This document shows, in pieces, positions 1-5,354 of a stretch of 5,354 nucleotides of DNA (its first letter is position 1; every line of letters starts with the position of its first letter). The stretch spans positions 1-5,354 of the forward strand of contig JAQUNT010000197.1 in NCBI GenBank assembly GCA_028717525.1, given 5' to 3'. The notes below the pieces were generated by a model. The model worked only from the letters and a program-made list of their open reading frames with translations. It was not told where the DNA came from and searched no databases. This stretch comes from Elusimicrobiota bacterium. GTDB lineage: Bacteria; Elusimicrobiota; Elusimicrobia; UBA1565; UBA9628. The position numbers and the translations under genes were made by a program.

Positions 1-1
1 C

Positions 2-511
2 CTGGTGGCCGGCGTGACCGGCAACAGCATCGTGGTCTCCTATCCGGACTACGTGCAGGACCCCTTCACCATCTCCGGCTCCGAGCTGAGCTCGGGCGAG
101 GCCTCGGCCCGGACGCAGCTCATGGAGGACATCTCCGCCATCGCGACCGGGGACCTCAAGGACCGCATGGCCGTGATCCGGACCCGGGCCATCGCCCGGG
201 CCGCCATCAAGTTCATCCTGACCCGGCAGGCCCAGATGGAGGCCCAGAAGCAGGGCGGAGACCTCGCCGGCCTGATCGTGGGCGCGGCCACCAGCGCCCT
301 GGCCGCGGCCACCGAGACCGCGGACACCCGCGGTTGGAGCACCTTGCCCGCCCAGATCCGCATGGCCCGCCTGCGCCTGCCCCCCGGCCGGCACGACCTG
401 ACCGTGCGCTTCATCGACGCCGGCGGGGGGGCGGCCGGCAGCCGCGTGTTCGCGGGCGTCGAGGTCCGCAAGGGCCAGCGGACCTACATCGCCTGCCGCA
501 CCGCCAGTTGA
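2..511 (+). CDS. COG3014-like uncharacterised protein, C-terminal part (5' truncated)
   Basis: The frame is open from the left edge to a TGA at 509-511, giving about 169 residues of the C-terminal part of a longer protein. The GTG at position 5 is unlikely to be the true start, because the frame is already open before it and no ribosome binding site is visible. Seen in the sequence: a helical Ala/Arg-rich stretch (about residues 50-80 from that GTG), a small hydrophobic Gly/Ala segment (88-103), then the motif DTRGWSTLP (107-115) followed by RLRLPPGRHDLTV and a final beta-rich GVEVRKGQRTYIACRT. From memory, this arrangement of DTR-x-W-x-TLP, a LPPG turn and a closing strand matches the C-terminus of COG3014-type proteins, uncharacterised and often lipoproteins with TPR-like N-terminal regions. 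That assignment is by recall and the function is unknown. The gene converges on the EF-hand gene with 13 bp between stop codons. Confidence 0.6.
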   Translation: MVAGVTGNSIVVSYPDYVQDPFTISGSELSSGEASARTQLMEDISAIATGDLKDRMAVIRTRAIARAAIKFILTRQAQMEAQKQGGDLAGLIVGAATSALAAATETADTRGWSTLPAQIRMARLRLPPGRHDLTVRFIDAGGGAAGSRVFAGVEVRKGQRTYIACRTAS

Positions 512-524
512 GCGCGCCCGGGAC

Positions 525-1076
525 CTAGTCCTTCGTCACTTCCTTGCCCGGCTTGCTGTAGGTGGGCATGAGGATTGCGAAGGACTCCTGCACGATGATG
601 AGCCCGTCCTGGTTCTTGTCCACCTTGGCGTGCTGCTGGCGTGAGTACTTCTCGTACTCCTCCTTGGTGAGCTTGCCGTCCCCGTTCTCGTCGGCCGCCT
701 TGTAGACTGCGGTGTGGACCATGACGCACTCCGTGTGCGCCGAGCCCGCGCCCTTCTTGTCCGGCGCCGGGCCGCACATGAAGTCGATGCTCTCCGCCAA
801 AGCCACGGTGCCGTCGCTGTTGGAGTCCTGCTGGTTGAACCATTCCATGTGGCCCGCGACCAGTTCGTCGGCGCTGAGCTTGCCGTCCTTGTCCTTGTCG
901 AGGGACTTGAAGCGCTCCTTCGCGCCGGACTTGGCCTCGGCCGCGCTGACCACGCCGTTGCCGTTCTTGTCAAGCTGCTTGTGCAAAGACTTCTTCGCGG
1001 GTTTGGCTGCGGGGGCGGCGGCCGCGGCGGCGGCGAGCATGACGGAAGCGAAGACCAGCGCGAGGGTTCGTCTCAT
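525..1076 (-). CDS. Secreted EF-hand calcium-binding protein with five EF loops
   Basis: This encodes 183 residues. I chose the ATG at 1076-1074 because a strong AGGAGG lies 6 nt upstream and because it opens directly into a signal peptide (MRR, then hydrophobic residues about 5-21 ending in an Ala run with AxA-type cleavage sites). The open frame extends 23 codons further, but that part is not signal-like and overlaps the likely promoter. Five 12-residue EF loops of the DxDxDG type are visible at residues 36-47, 60-71, 84-95, 129-140 and 153-164, each starting with Asp and ending in Glu at position 12. Loop 1 has Asn at position 5 (DKNGNG) and loop 5 reads DKNQDG. A spacer of about 33 residues between loops 3 and 4 carries the only two cysteines, C101 and C117, which could form a disulfide after export. 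The expected role is calcium binding or sensing in the periplasm or outside the cell. The partner and process are unknown. It is transcribed divergently from the AsmA-like gene. Confidence 0.88.
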   Translation of the reverse strand: MRRTLALVFASVMLAAAAAAAPAAKPAKKSLHKQLDKNGNGVVSAAEAKSGAKERFKSLDKDKDGKLSADELVAGHMEWFNQQDSNSDGTVALAESIDFMCGPAPDKKGAGSAHTECVMVHTAVYKAADENGDGKLTKEEYEKYSRQQHAKVDKNQDGLIIVQESFAILMPTYSKPGKEVTKD

Positions 1077-1081
1077 CTGGC

Positions 1082-1087
1082 TCCTCC
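1082..1087 (-). promoter_or_regulatory. Shine-Dalgarno site of the EF-hand gene
   Basis: Read on the minus strand, AGGAGG (within AGGAGGAG) sits 6 nt before the ATG at 1076. It is a near-perfect anti-16S match with normal spacing, and it decides the start codon against the longer upstream reading frame. Confidence 0.8.
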
Positions 1088-1114
1088 TGGGAGATGGGAT
1101 CAGGCGGCCCCGGG

Positions 1115-1123
1115 ATTCTAGCA
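1115..1123 (-). promoter_or_regulatory. Candidate extended -10 promoter for the EF-hand gene
   Basis: The minus strand reads TGC-TAGAAT, which is a TGn extension followed by a 5/6 match to TATAAT. No good -35 hexamer is seen 16-18 nt upstream, which is tolerable for an extended -10 promoter. Transcription would start near 1108, giving a leader of about 30 nt that contains the strong Shine-Dalgarno site. AT-rich hexamers are scarce in this DNA, which makes the match more notable, but it is a prediction only. Confidence 0.4.
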
Positions 1124-1172
1124 CAAGCGGCTCCGGAACCGCCACAGGAGAGGCCCGCGGCGCCAGGTCCGC

Positions 1173-1201
1173 TTGCTGGGCGGTCTTCAGGGATGTATCA
1201 T
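1173..1201 (+). promoter_or_regulatory. Candidate sigma70-type promoter for the AsmA-like gene
   Basis: TTGCTG (1173-1178), a 17-nt spacer, then TATCAT (1196-1201). The -10 matches TATAAT at 5 of 6 positions, while the -35 matches TTGACA only in TTG. Transcription would begin near 1208, about 12 nt before the chosen ATG at 1220, so the leader would be short. If real, it excludes the alternative in-frame ATG at 1193, which lies inside the promoter. Confidence 0.4.
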
Positions 1202-1219
1202 AGCGGCTGCGGTGACCCC

Positions 1220-3673
1220 ATGACCACGGAACGGACGCGCCGGCCCTGGCTTTGGCGGCTGGCCGCCGCGGCCGTGCTGGCGTTGGGTGTCACCGTCTAC
1301 CTGGACCGCGTCTTCGTGCCGGCCCAGTTGAAAGGCCGCGTCGAGGCCGGCGTGGAGGCGGCCCTGCACTGCCGGGCCAGCATCGGCCGCATCCACTACA
1401 CCCCCTTCCGGGGCGTCTGGATGCGCGATGCCGTGATTTACGACTCCGACGGCTCCACGCCCCTGCTCTTGGTGCCCAGGCTCAGCCTCTCCGTCAGCTG
1501 GCCGGCCCTGCTGCGCCGCGGGCAGGTCGTCATCTCGGCCCTGCGCCTGCACCAGCCGGAACTGCGCCTGCGCTACCGCGATGCCGGCGGCTTCAACCTG
1601 CCCGGCCTGTCTTCGGACGCCGCGGCCGCGCCCGGCTCCGGGCCCGGCCTGCTGCGCCTGGAGGCCAGCGGCGCCACGGTGCGCCTGGACGTGGAAGGGG
1701 CGGGCGAGTTCGTGGCCTCTGGGCTGCGCGCGCGCGCCCGCGCGGCCGAGGGGGGGGACTTCATCCTCGAGGCCGCGGGCCTCTTGGGCAGCGGCGAGGC
1801 CCAGGCTCCCTTCACCGCGGCCGGGAGGCTCGACCCCCAGGGCCGCCTGCGCGCGGCCGCGCGCATGGACGAGCTGCCCGTGGCGGCCGCGGCCCTGTTG
1901 GCGCGCCTGCAGCCCCTGCCCCTCTCGGCCCGCCGCATCGGGCCGGTCTTCGCCTCCTTCCGGGTGGCCGACGGGAGGTTCCGCACCAGCTTGCAGGCCG
2001 AGATCGCGGGCCTCTCCGCCCGGGGCTCCGGCTACGATTTTCAAGGCGAGGCCGAGGTGCGCTCCCTCATCACCGCGCCCCTGTCGGAGGAGCCGACCAC
2101 GCACGCGACCCGGATCCGGCTGCGCCGCGCCCGGCTCGACGTGGCCCAGCCGCCCCTGGCCGCGGACTCCATCGCGGGAGAGATCGTGCTCACGCAGGAC
2201 GGCGTCTCGGCCCCGGACCTGAAGCTGACCTTGCTGGGCATACCCCTGCGCCTGCGCGCAAGCCTGCGCGGCTGGTCTGACCCGGTCTACGACATCCAGG
2301 CCGCCAACGAGCATGTCGAGCTGGCGCACCTGCTGCGGGCCGCGCCCCCGGCCGCCGCCGACCTGCGCGTCCGGGGGGCCGGCGCGTTCTTGATGCACCT
2401 GCACGGCAAGGCCCCGGCCCTGCTGGCGAGCCTGCACGGCGGCATGGTCCTCAACGGGGATGACGAGCTGCAGGGCCGCTGGCTGGCCGCTCCGCTCCAG
2501 GGCCTGCGCGGCAAGGTGGAATTCTCCGCGGACTCGGCGCGCTGGGACGGGGTCGCCTTCGCCTACCGGGGGCGGGCTTGCCGGACCAGCGGCAGAGTAC
2601 AGGGCTTCCGGGAGCCTCAGATCGAGGCCTCTTTGGCTTCGGATTCGCCGCGCGCGCGCTTCGGCTTGGTCGGGCGGATGAAGAACGGCCGCTTCCTCAT
2701 CAGCCGGCTGCGCGGCGAAAGCCCCTCGACCAAGCTCGACCTTTCGGGGTGGGCGGCCGCCCCGGCCTTCGACTTGAGCGGCAAGATCGAGACCTCCTGG
2801 ACCGACCTGAACTTCCTCCTGGCCCCGGACCTGCTGGAGCCGGTCCGGCCCGCGGGGCTGGGAGGGAGCTTCGGCCTCCAGGGCTCCGTCTCCGGGCCCC
2901 TGGATTCCCCGGTGGATTGGCGCTCCTCCCTGCGCTTCGAGGCCGAACACCTCTCGGCCTGGGGCCTGCGCGCGGAGCACCTGGCCTTCGGTCTGGAGCA
3001 GGGCCAGAGGCGGCTGCGGCTCTCCGCCGTCTCCGCCTCGGCCTACGTCGGCACCTTCTCCGGGGCCGCGGACCTGGACTTCTCCGGCGCGCAGGCAGTC
3101 CATGACACGACCTTCTCGGTCCGGGACCTCGACCTGGCCTGCCTCCAGGACCTGCCCGCCCTGCGGTCCAAGCGGCTCAGCGGGCGCCTGAGCGCGGACG
3201 GCCGCGTGCGCGGGCCGCTGGGCGACCTCTGGGACCTCAGCGGAGAGGCGGAGCTGAACCTGCGCAACGGGCGCCTGCTGCAGTTCCCTCTGCTGGGCCC
3301 GCTGGGCGACATCCTCTTCGGCAAGGAGCACAACAACACCGTGTTCTCCGAGGCCGAGGGCGCCCTGCGCTTCGCCCGCGGGGTGGTCTCCTCCGACGCC
3401 GTGGACCTGCGCAGCGACCAGATGGCGCTGAGCCTATCGGGCAAGGCGGACCCGCGCGGGCCGCTGGACATCACGGTCAACACGCGCATCAACCGCAGGA
3501 TCCTGCTGCCCTCGCTGGACATCAAGAAATACGCGGCCCGGGTGGTGGGCAACCTGGGCATCCTGGTCGTCGTCCGCATCACGGGCACGGCCGAGCACCC
3601 GGAGTACCTGGTCGTGCCTACGCCCTTGAACTGGCTCAGGCAGGTGACGGACTTCCTGACCGGGGGCGGCTAG
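1220..3673 (+). CDS. AsmA/TamB-like inner-membrane-anchored envelope protein
   Basis: This encodes 817 residues. Seen: a basic N-terminus (TERTRRPWLWR), one membrane segment at about residues 11-28, then a long series of beta-strand-like repeats alternating Leu/Arg/Asp with Gly turns, with no cysteine-rich or catalytic motif. The N-terminal part (about 30-125, with a GRIHYTPFRGVWMRDAVIYD-type stretch and LSLSVSWPALL) resembles the AsmA-family start, where a short domain computes contact with the anchor. The C-terminal part (about 653-817), with LSGRLSADGRVRG, GEAELNLRNGRL, EGALRFARGVV and a closing GTAEHPEYLVVPTPLNW, resembles an AsmA_2/DUF3971-type domain. Known members of this superfamily form long hydrophobic grooves across the periplasm and affect phospholipid transport or outer-membrane assembly. 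I infer a similar role, not a specific orthologue (YhdP, TamB, AsmA, YicH). ATG 1220 has only a weak GGTGA 4 nt upstream. Upstream in-frame alternatives at 1094 and 1193 would add a non-signal tail. The stop codon is 25 bp before the flavoprotein gene. Confidence 0.82.
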   Translation: MTTERTRRPWLWRLAAAAVLALGVTVYLDRVFVPAQLKGRVEAGVEAALHCRASIGRIHYTPFRGVWMRDAVIYDSDGSTPLLLVPRLSLSVSWPALLRRGQVVISALRLHQPELRLRYRDAGGFNLPGLSSDAAAAPGSGPGLLRLEASGATVRLDVEGAGEFVASGLRARARAAEGGDFILEAAGLLGSGEAQAPFTAAGRLDPQGRLRAAARMDELPVAAAALLARLQPLPLSARRIGPVFASFRVADGRFRTSLQAEIAGLSARGSGYDFQGEAEVRSLITAPLSEEPTTHATRIRLRRARLDVAQPPLAADSIAGEIVLTQDGVSAPDLKLTLLGIPLRLRASLRGWSDPVYDIQAANEHVELAHLLRAAPPAAADLRVRGAGAFLMHLHGKAPALLASLHGGMVLNGDDELQGRWLAAPLQGLRGKVEFSADSARWDGVAFAYRGRACRTSGRVQGFREPQIEASLASDSPRARFGLVGRMKNGRFLISRLRGESPSTKLDLSGWAAAPAFDLSGKIETSWTDLNFLLAPDLLEPVRPAGLGGSFGLQGSVSGPLDSPVDWRSSLRFEAEHLSAWGLRAEHLAFGLEQGQRRLRLSAVSASAYVGTFSGAADLDFSGAQAVHDTTFSVRDLDLACLQDLPALRSKRLSGRLSADGRVRGPLGDLWDLSGEAELNLRNGRLLQFPLLGPLGDILFGKEHNNTVFSEAEGALRFARGVVSSDAVDLRSDQMALSLSGKADPRGPLDITVNTRINRRILLPSLDIKKYAARVVGNLGILVVVRITGTAEHPEYLVVPTPLNWLRQVTDFLTGGG

Positions 3674-3682
3674 GCCGCCCTC
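3662..3682 (+). other. GC-rich hairpin with the AsmA stop codon as its loop
   Basis: GGGCGGC (3664-3670) and GCCGCCC (3674-3680) are perfect inverted repeats separated only by the TAG stop codon (3671-3673). A G-T wobble and a G-C pair extend the stem to 9 bp. No T-run follows, so it is not a standard intrinsic terminator. It lies directly before the AGGGGG (3683-3688) that is the likely Shine-Dalgarno site of the next gene, so it could stabilise the upstream message or affect translation of the downstream gene. In DNA this GC-rich a chance stem is also plausible. Confidence 0.35.
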
Positions 3683-3698
3683 AGGGGGCTGCAATCCG

Positions 3699-4238
3699 AT
3701 GACCACGCGATTGCTCGTGCTCTACGGCAGCATGTACGGCAAGCAAGCGGCCGAGGCCAACGCCTTGGTGGCGGCCATGGCCGACGCGGCGGCGGAAGGG
3801 GCGCGTTCGGTAGAGGGGGTCGAGGTCGTCGTCAAGCGGGTCGCGGACCCGCTGGAGGAGGACGCCCCGGACCGGACCGCAGCCGCGCCTGCCGTGTCGT
3901 TCGCCGAACTGCAGGGTTTCGACGCGGTCATCCTCGGCATCCCCACGCGCTACGGCAACATGGCGGTCCAGATCCAGGATTTCCTCCGTCAGATGAGCGG
4001 CCATGGGCGCCAGGGGGAGGTCGTGGGAAGACTCGTGAGCGTCTTCACGAACTCCGGAGGCTGGGGGGACCCGGCGATCCTGCCCCTCTTCCCCATGCTC
4101 CTGAGCCGGGGCTTGCTCGTGGTCGGCTGGCCGTATTCCAGCACTGCCGACCCCGGGTCCGCGTCGACGCAGGCAGGGGCCGAGGCGAGGGCGCACGGGC
4201 GCCAGGTCGCCGAGGTCGCCCAGAGGCTGCGGCGATAG
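3699..4238 (+). CDS. WrbA-like flavodoxin-fold NAD(P)H:quinone oxidoreductase, short form
   Basis: This encodes 179 residues. WrbA proteins bind FMN and reduce quinones by two electrons with NAD(P)H in the cytoplasm, usually as tetramers. Seen: the FMN phosphate loop LYGSMYGKQ (8-16), VEVVVKRV (41-48), the FMN-contacting GIPTRYGNM (80-88) followed by QIQDFLRQ, and SVFTNSGGWGD (114-124) with a downstream LLSRGLLVVGWPY. The order and spacing match WrbA up to about residue 147. After that, the conserved stretch that typically reads like GGTPYGATTIAG is missing, replaced by STADPGSASTQAGAEARAHG and a final helix. The protein is about 20 residues shorter than typical WrbA (about 200), so quinone reductase activity is inferred from the fold only, and another flavodoxin-family role is possible. 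The ATG has only a weak AGGGGG 10 nt upstream. The 25-bp gap suggests co-transcription with the AsmA-like gene, though the products have no obvious functional link. Confidence 0.82.
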   Translation: MTTRLLVLYGSMYGKQAAEANALVAAMADAAAEGARSVEGVEVVVKRVADPLEEDAPDRTAAAPAVSFAELQGFDAVILGIPTRYGNMAVQIQDFLRQMSGHGRQGEVVGRLVSVFTNSGGWGDPAILPLFPMLLSRGLLVVGWPYSSTADPGSASTQAGAEARAHGRQVAEVAQRLRR

Positions 4239-5354
4239 CTACCGCGGTCTGTGAACTCTGTGAGGGTCTGACCCCACCTGCTTTTTGAAAACCGGCCGTC
4301 CAGCGCGGAACGTGGCCAACACCTCGGCGCAGTCGGGCTCCGCGCAGATGTCCCGGTCCAGCACGGTCAGGTCCGCCAGCTTGCCGGGCTCAAGGGATCC
4401 GGTCTCGCCCTCCCGGAAGGCCGCGAAGGCCCCGATCCGGGAGTAGCCGTCGAGCAGGTCGCGCAGGGCCACGCGCTCCTCGGGCATGTAGGCCGGGTCC
4501 GCGGGGGCCGCGTCGAGGGCGCGCCGGGCCAGGCCGATGCGGATGGAGTCGAGCGGGTCGAGGGAGATGAAGTCCCCGCCCACCGGCCAGTCGCTGCCGC
4601 AGGCCACCGCGGCTCCGGCGCGCAGCAGGCCGCGCATGCGGAAGCGCCGGCGGGCGCGGCGCGGCCCCAGATGAAGGTCGAGGAGCTTGTCGGAGTGCGC
4701 GTCCCGGTAGAACCACTGCGGCTGCAGCACGGCCAGGACTCCCAGGCGGCGGAACCTGGGCAGGTCCTCGTCCGAGACCAGCTCCACGTGCGCGATGAGG
4801 TGGCGGCTGTCCCGGGCGCCGTTGGCCTCGGTGGCGCGCGCGAAAGCGTCCAGGGCCAGGCGCACCGCGCCGTCGCCGATGGCGTGGACCTGCACCTGGA
4901 AGCCGGCCCGGTCCAGGGCGCGGACCACGGCGAAGAAGCGGGACGGCTCCCACAGCGGCCGGCCCCGCTCGCCCGGGAGATCCGCGTAGGGCTCCAGGAG
5001 GAAGGCCGTGTGCGCCTCGACCACGCCGTCGAGGAAGATCTTGGCCGAGCGCGGGCGGAAGCGCTCCCCGAAGTGGGAATCGCGCAGGCGGCGCAGGCGC
5101 TCGACCTGGCCGGACCCCTGGCGCGGGTCGCAGAGCCAGGAGCCGCCCACGTCCAGGTCCAGCTCGCCCCGGCGGTCGAGCTCACGGTAGGCCCGGGCCG
5201 TGTCCGGGAAGAGGGCCGCGTCGTGGAAGCCCACGAGGCCGCGCCGGGCCAGGCCGCGCAGGAAGACCTCGGCCCCGGCCGCGGTCGCGGCGGCGGAGGG
5301 GCGGGGCAGGGCGCTTAGGACCCGCAGGATGGCAGTCATCTCGCGCACGGTGCC
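4239..5354 (-). CDS. YtcJ-like amidohydrolase (amidohydrolase 3 family), 3' part, N-terminus outside window
   Basis: The frame is open to the right edge (about 371 residues visible, numbered here from the GTG at 5348). Proteins of this family run about 530-570 residues, so the missing N-terminus, including the usual first metal-binding HxH strand, must lie beyond the window. The GTG is not taken as a start. Seen: FHDA (41-44), KIFLDGVVEAHTA with Lys103, HAIGDGAV with His155, HLIAHVEL with His187, GVLAVLQPQW, GSDWPVGG with Asp253, a DPLDSIRIGLAR stretch, and the C-terminal beta-sandwich signature ETGSLEPGKLADLTVLDRDI (about 315-334). These are the expected metal-ligand and catalytic positions of the amidohydrolase superfamily TIM barrel, with Lys, His, His and Asp in order. 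Substrate is unknown; relatives act on N-acyl or cyclic amides and often are of unknown function. The extreme tail, KKQVGSDPHRVHRPR, looks non-homologous and runs through a palindrome (4264-4274). The stop codon abuts the stop codon of the convergent flavoprotein gene. Confidence 0.88.
   Translation of the reverse strand, partial: GTVREMTAILRVLSALPRPSAAATAAGAEVFLRGLARRGLVGFHDAALFPDTARAYRELDRRGELDLDVGGSWLCDPRQGSGQVERLRRLRDSHFGERFRPRSAKIFLDGVVEAHTAFLLEPYADLPGERGRPLWEPSRFFAVVRALDRAGFQVQVHAIGDGAVRLALDAFARATEANGARDSRHLIAHVELVSDEDLPRFRRLGVLAVLQPQWFYRDAHSDKLLDLHLGPRRARRRFRMRGLLRAGAAVACGSDWPVGGDFISLDPLDSIRIGLARRALDAAPADPAYMPEERVALRDLLDGYSRIGAFAAFREGETGSLEPGKLADLTVLDRDICAEPDCAEVLATFRAGRPVFKKQVGSDPHRVHRPR
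4260..4286 (+). terminator. Possible weak intrinsic terminator after the flavoprotein gene
   Basis: Starting 22 nt after the flavoprotein stop codon, GTG-a-GGG (4260-4266) can pair with CCC-CAC (4272-4277) around a TCTGA loop, with one bulged A. A run of five T (4282-4286) follows after CTGC. The stem is short and the gap before the T-run is wide for a strong terminator. The same bases encode the tail of the opposite gene (the T-run gives its Lys-Lys), so the resemblance may be incidental. Confidence 0.3.
4264..4274. repeat. GGGTC-T-GACCC palindromic motif
   Basis: An 11-base palindrome with 5-base arms and a single central base; on the minus strand it reads GGGTCAGACCC within TGGGGTCAGACCC. 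It lies in locally less GC-rich DNA than its surroundings and is read in frame as GSDPH by the amidohydrolase. From memory, GGGGTCAGACCCC-type palindromes occur as dispersed short repeats in a number of environmental bacterial genomes. Only one copy is present in this window, so repetitiveness cannot be judged here. Confidence 0.45.

Noticed and set aside
512..524. Terminator between the left-edge gene and the EF-hand gene
   Set aside because: The gap is only 13 bp and contains neither a clear stem-loop nor a T-run.
712..1203. Two plus-strand open frames opposite the EF-hand gene
   Set aside because: The minus strand has a signal peptide, five EF loops and a strong ribosome binding site. The plus-strand products have no coherent features.
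1094..1219. Extension of the AsmA-like protein to upstream in-frame starts at 1094 or 1193
   Set aside because: The added residues are Pro/Ala/Gly-rich and precede the membrane anchor. The region overlaps both predicted promoters, and 1193 lies within the TATCAT promoter.
1187..3331. A 714-codon open frame antisense to the AsmA-like gene
   Set aside because: Its product is Gln/Gly/Arg/Ala-rich with no recognisable domain. Long antisense frames are expected in DNA with strong GC bias at third positions, and the sense frame has clear domain structure and a membrane anchor.
1220..3719. Shared ATGACCACG start in the AsmA-like and flavoprotein genes
   Set aside because: Both proteins begin MTT, but similarity stops after 9 bases, so it is a chance match with common high-GC codons.
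1..5354. A new defence, mobile or biosynthetic system
   Set aside because: All five genes fall into known broad families with no nuclease, transposase, toxin-antitoxin, reverse transcriptase or repeat array among them, and no consistent shared pathway.

Overview
The window is very GC-rich (about 70% by eye, with strong G/C at third codon positions). It carries five protein genes, tightly packed, with two of them cut by the window edges. An AsmA-type envelope protein and an exported EF-hand protein point to a diderm (Gram-negative-type) bacterium. The layout and the COG3014-like fragment would suit a high-GC environmental lineage such as Elusimicrobiota or a deltaproteobacterium-like group, but nothing here fixes the phylum. 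I see no tRNA, rRNA, CRISPR array, transposase or phage gene.

Left to right: (1) the C-terminal part of a COG3014-like protein on +, ending at 511; (2) convergent to it and 13 bp away, a 183-residue secreted protein with five EF-hand loops on - (525-1076); (3) a 143-bp divergent intergenic region with a promoter-like signal for each direction; (4) an 817-residue AsmA/TamB-like protein with one N-terminal membrane anchor on + (1220-3673); (5) 25 bp later, a short WrbA/flavodoxin-like protein on + (3699-4238), possibly in the same transcript; (6) directly abutting its stop codon, the 3' part of a YtcJ-like amidohydrolase (amidohydrolase 3 family) on -, which runs off the right edge.

The genes do not form a recognisable pathway. 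The EF-hand and AsmA-like proteins both belong to the cell envelope and share a divergent promoter region. The flavoprotein and the amidohydrolase look like ordinary housekeeping or accessory metabolism. I found no convincing new multi-gene system. The spots most worth a second look are small: a GGGTC-T-GACCC palindrome inside the coding tail of the amidohydrolase, the two abutting TAG stop codons beside it, a GC-rich hairpin whose loop is the AsmA stop codon, and a WrbA-like protein lacking the usual C-terminal segment.
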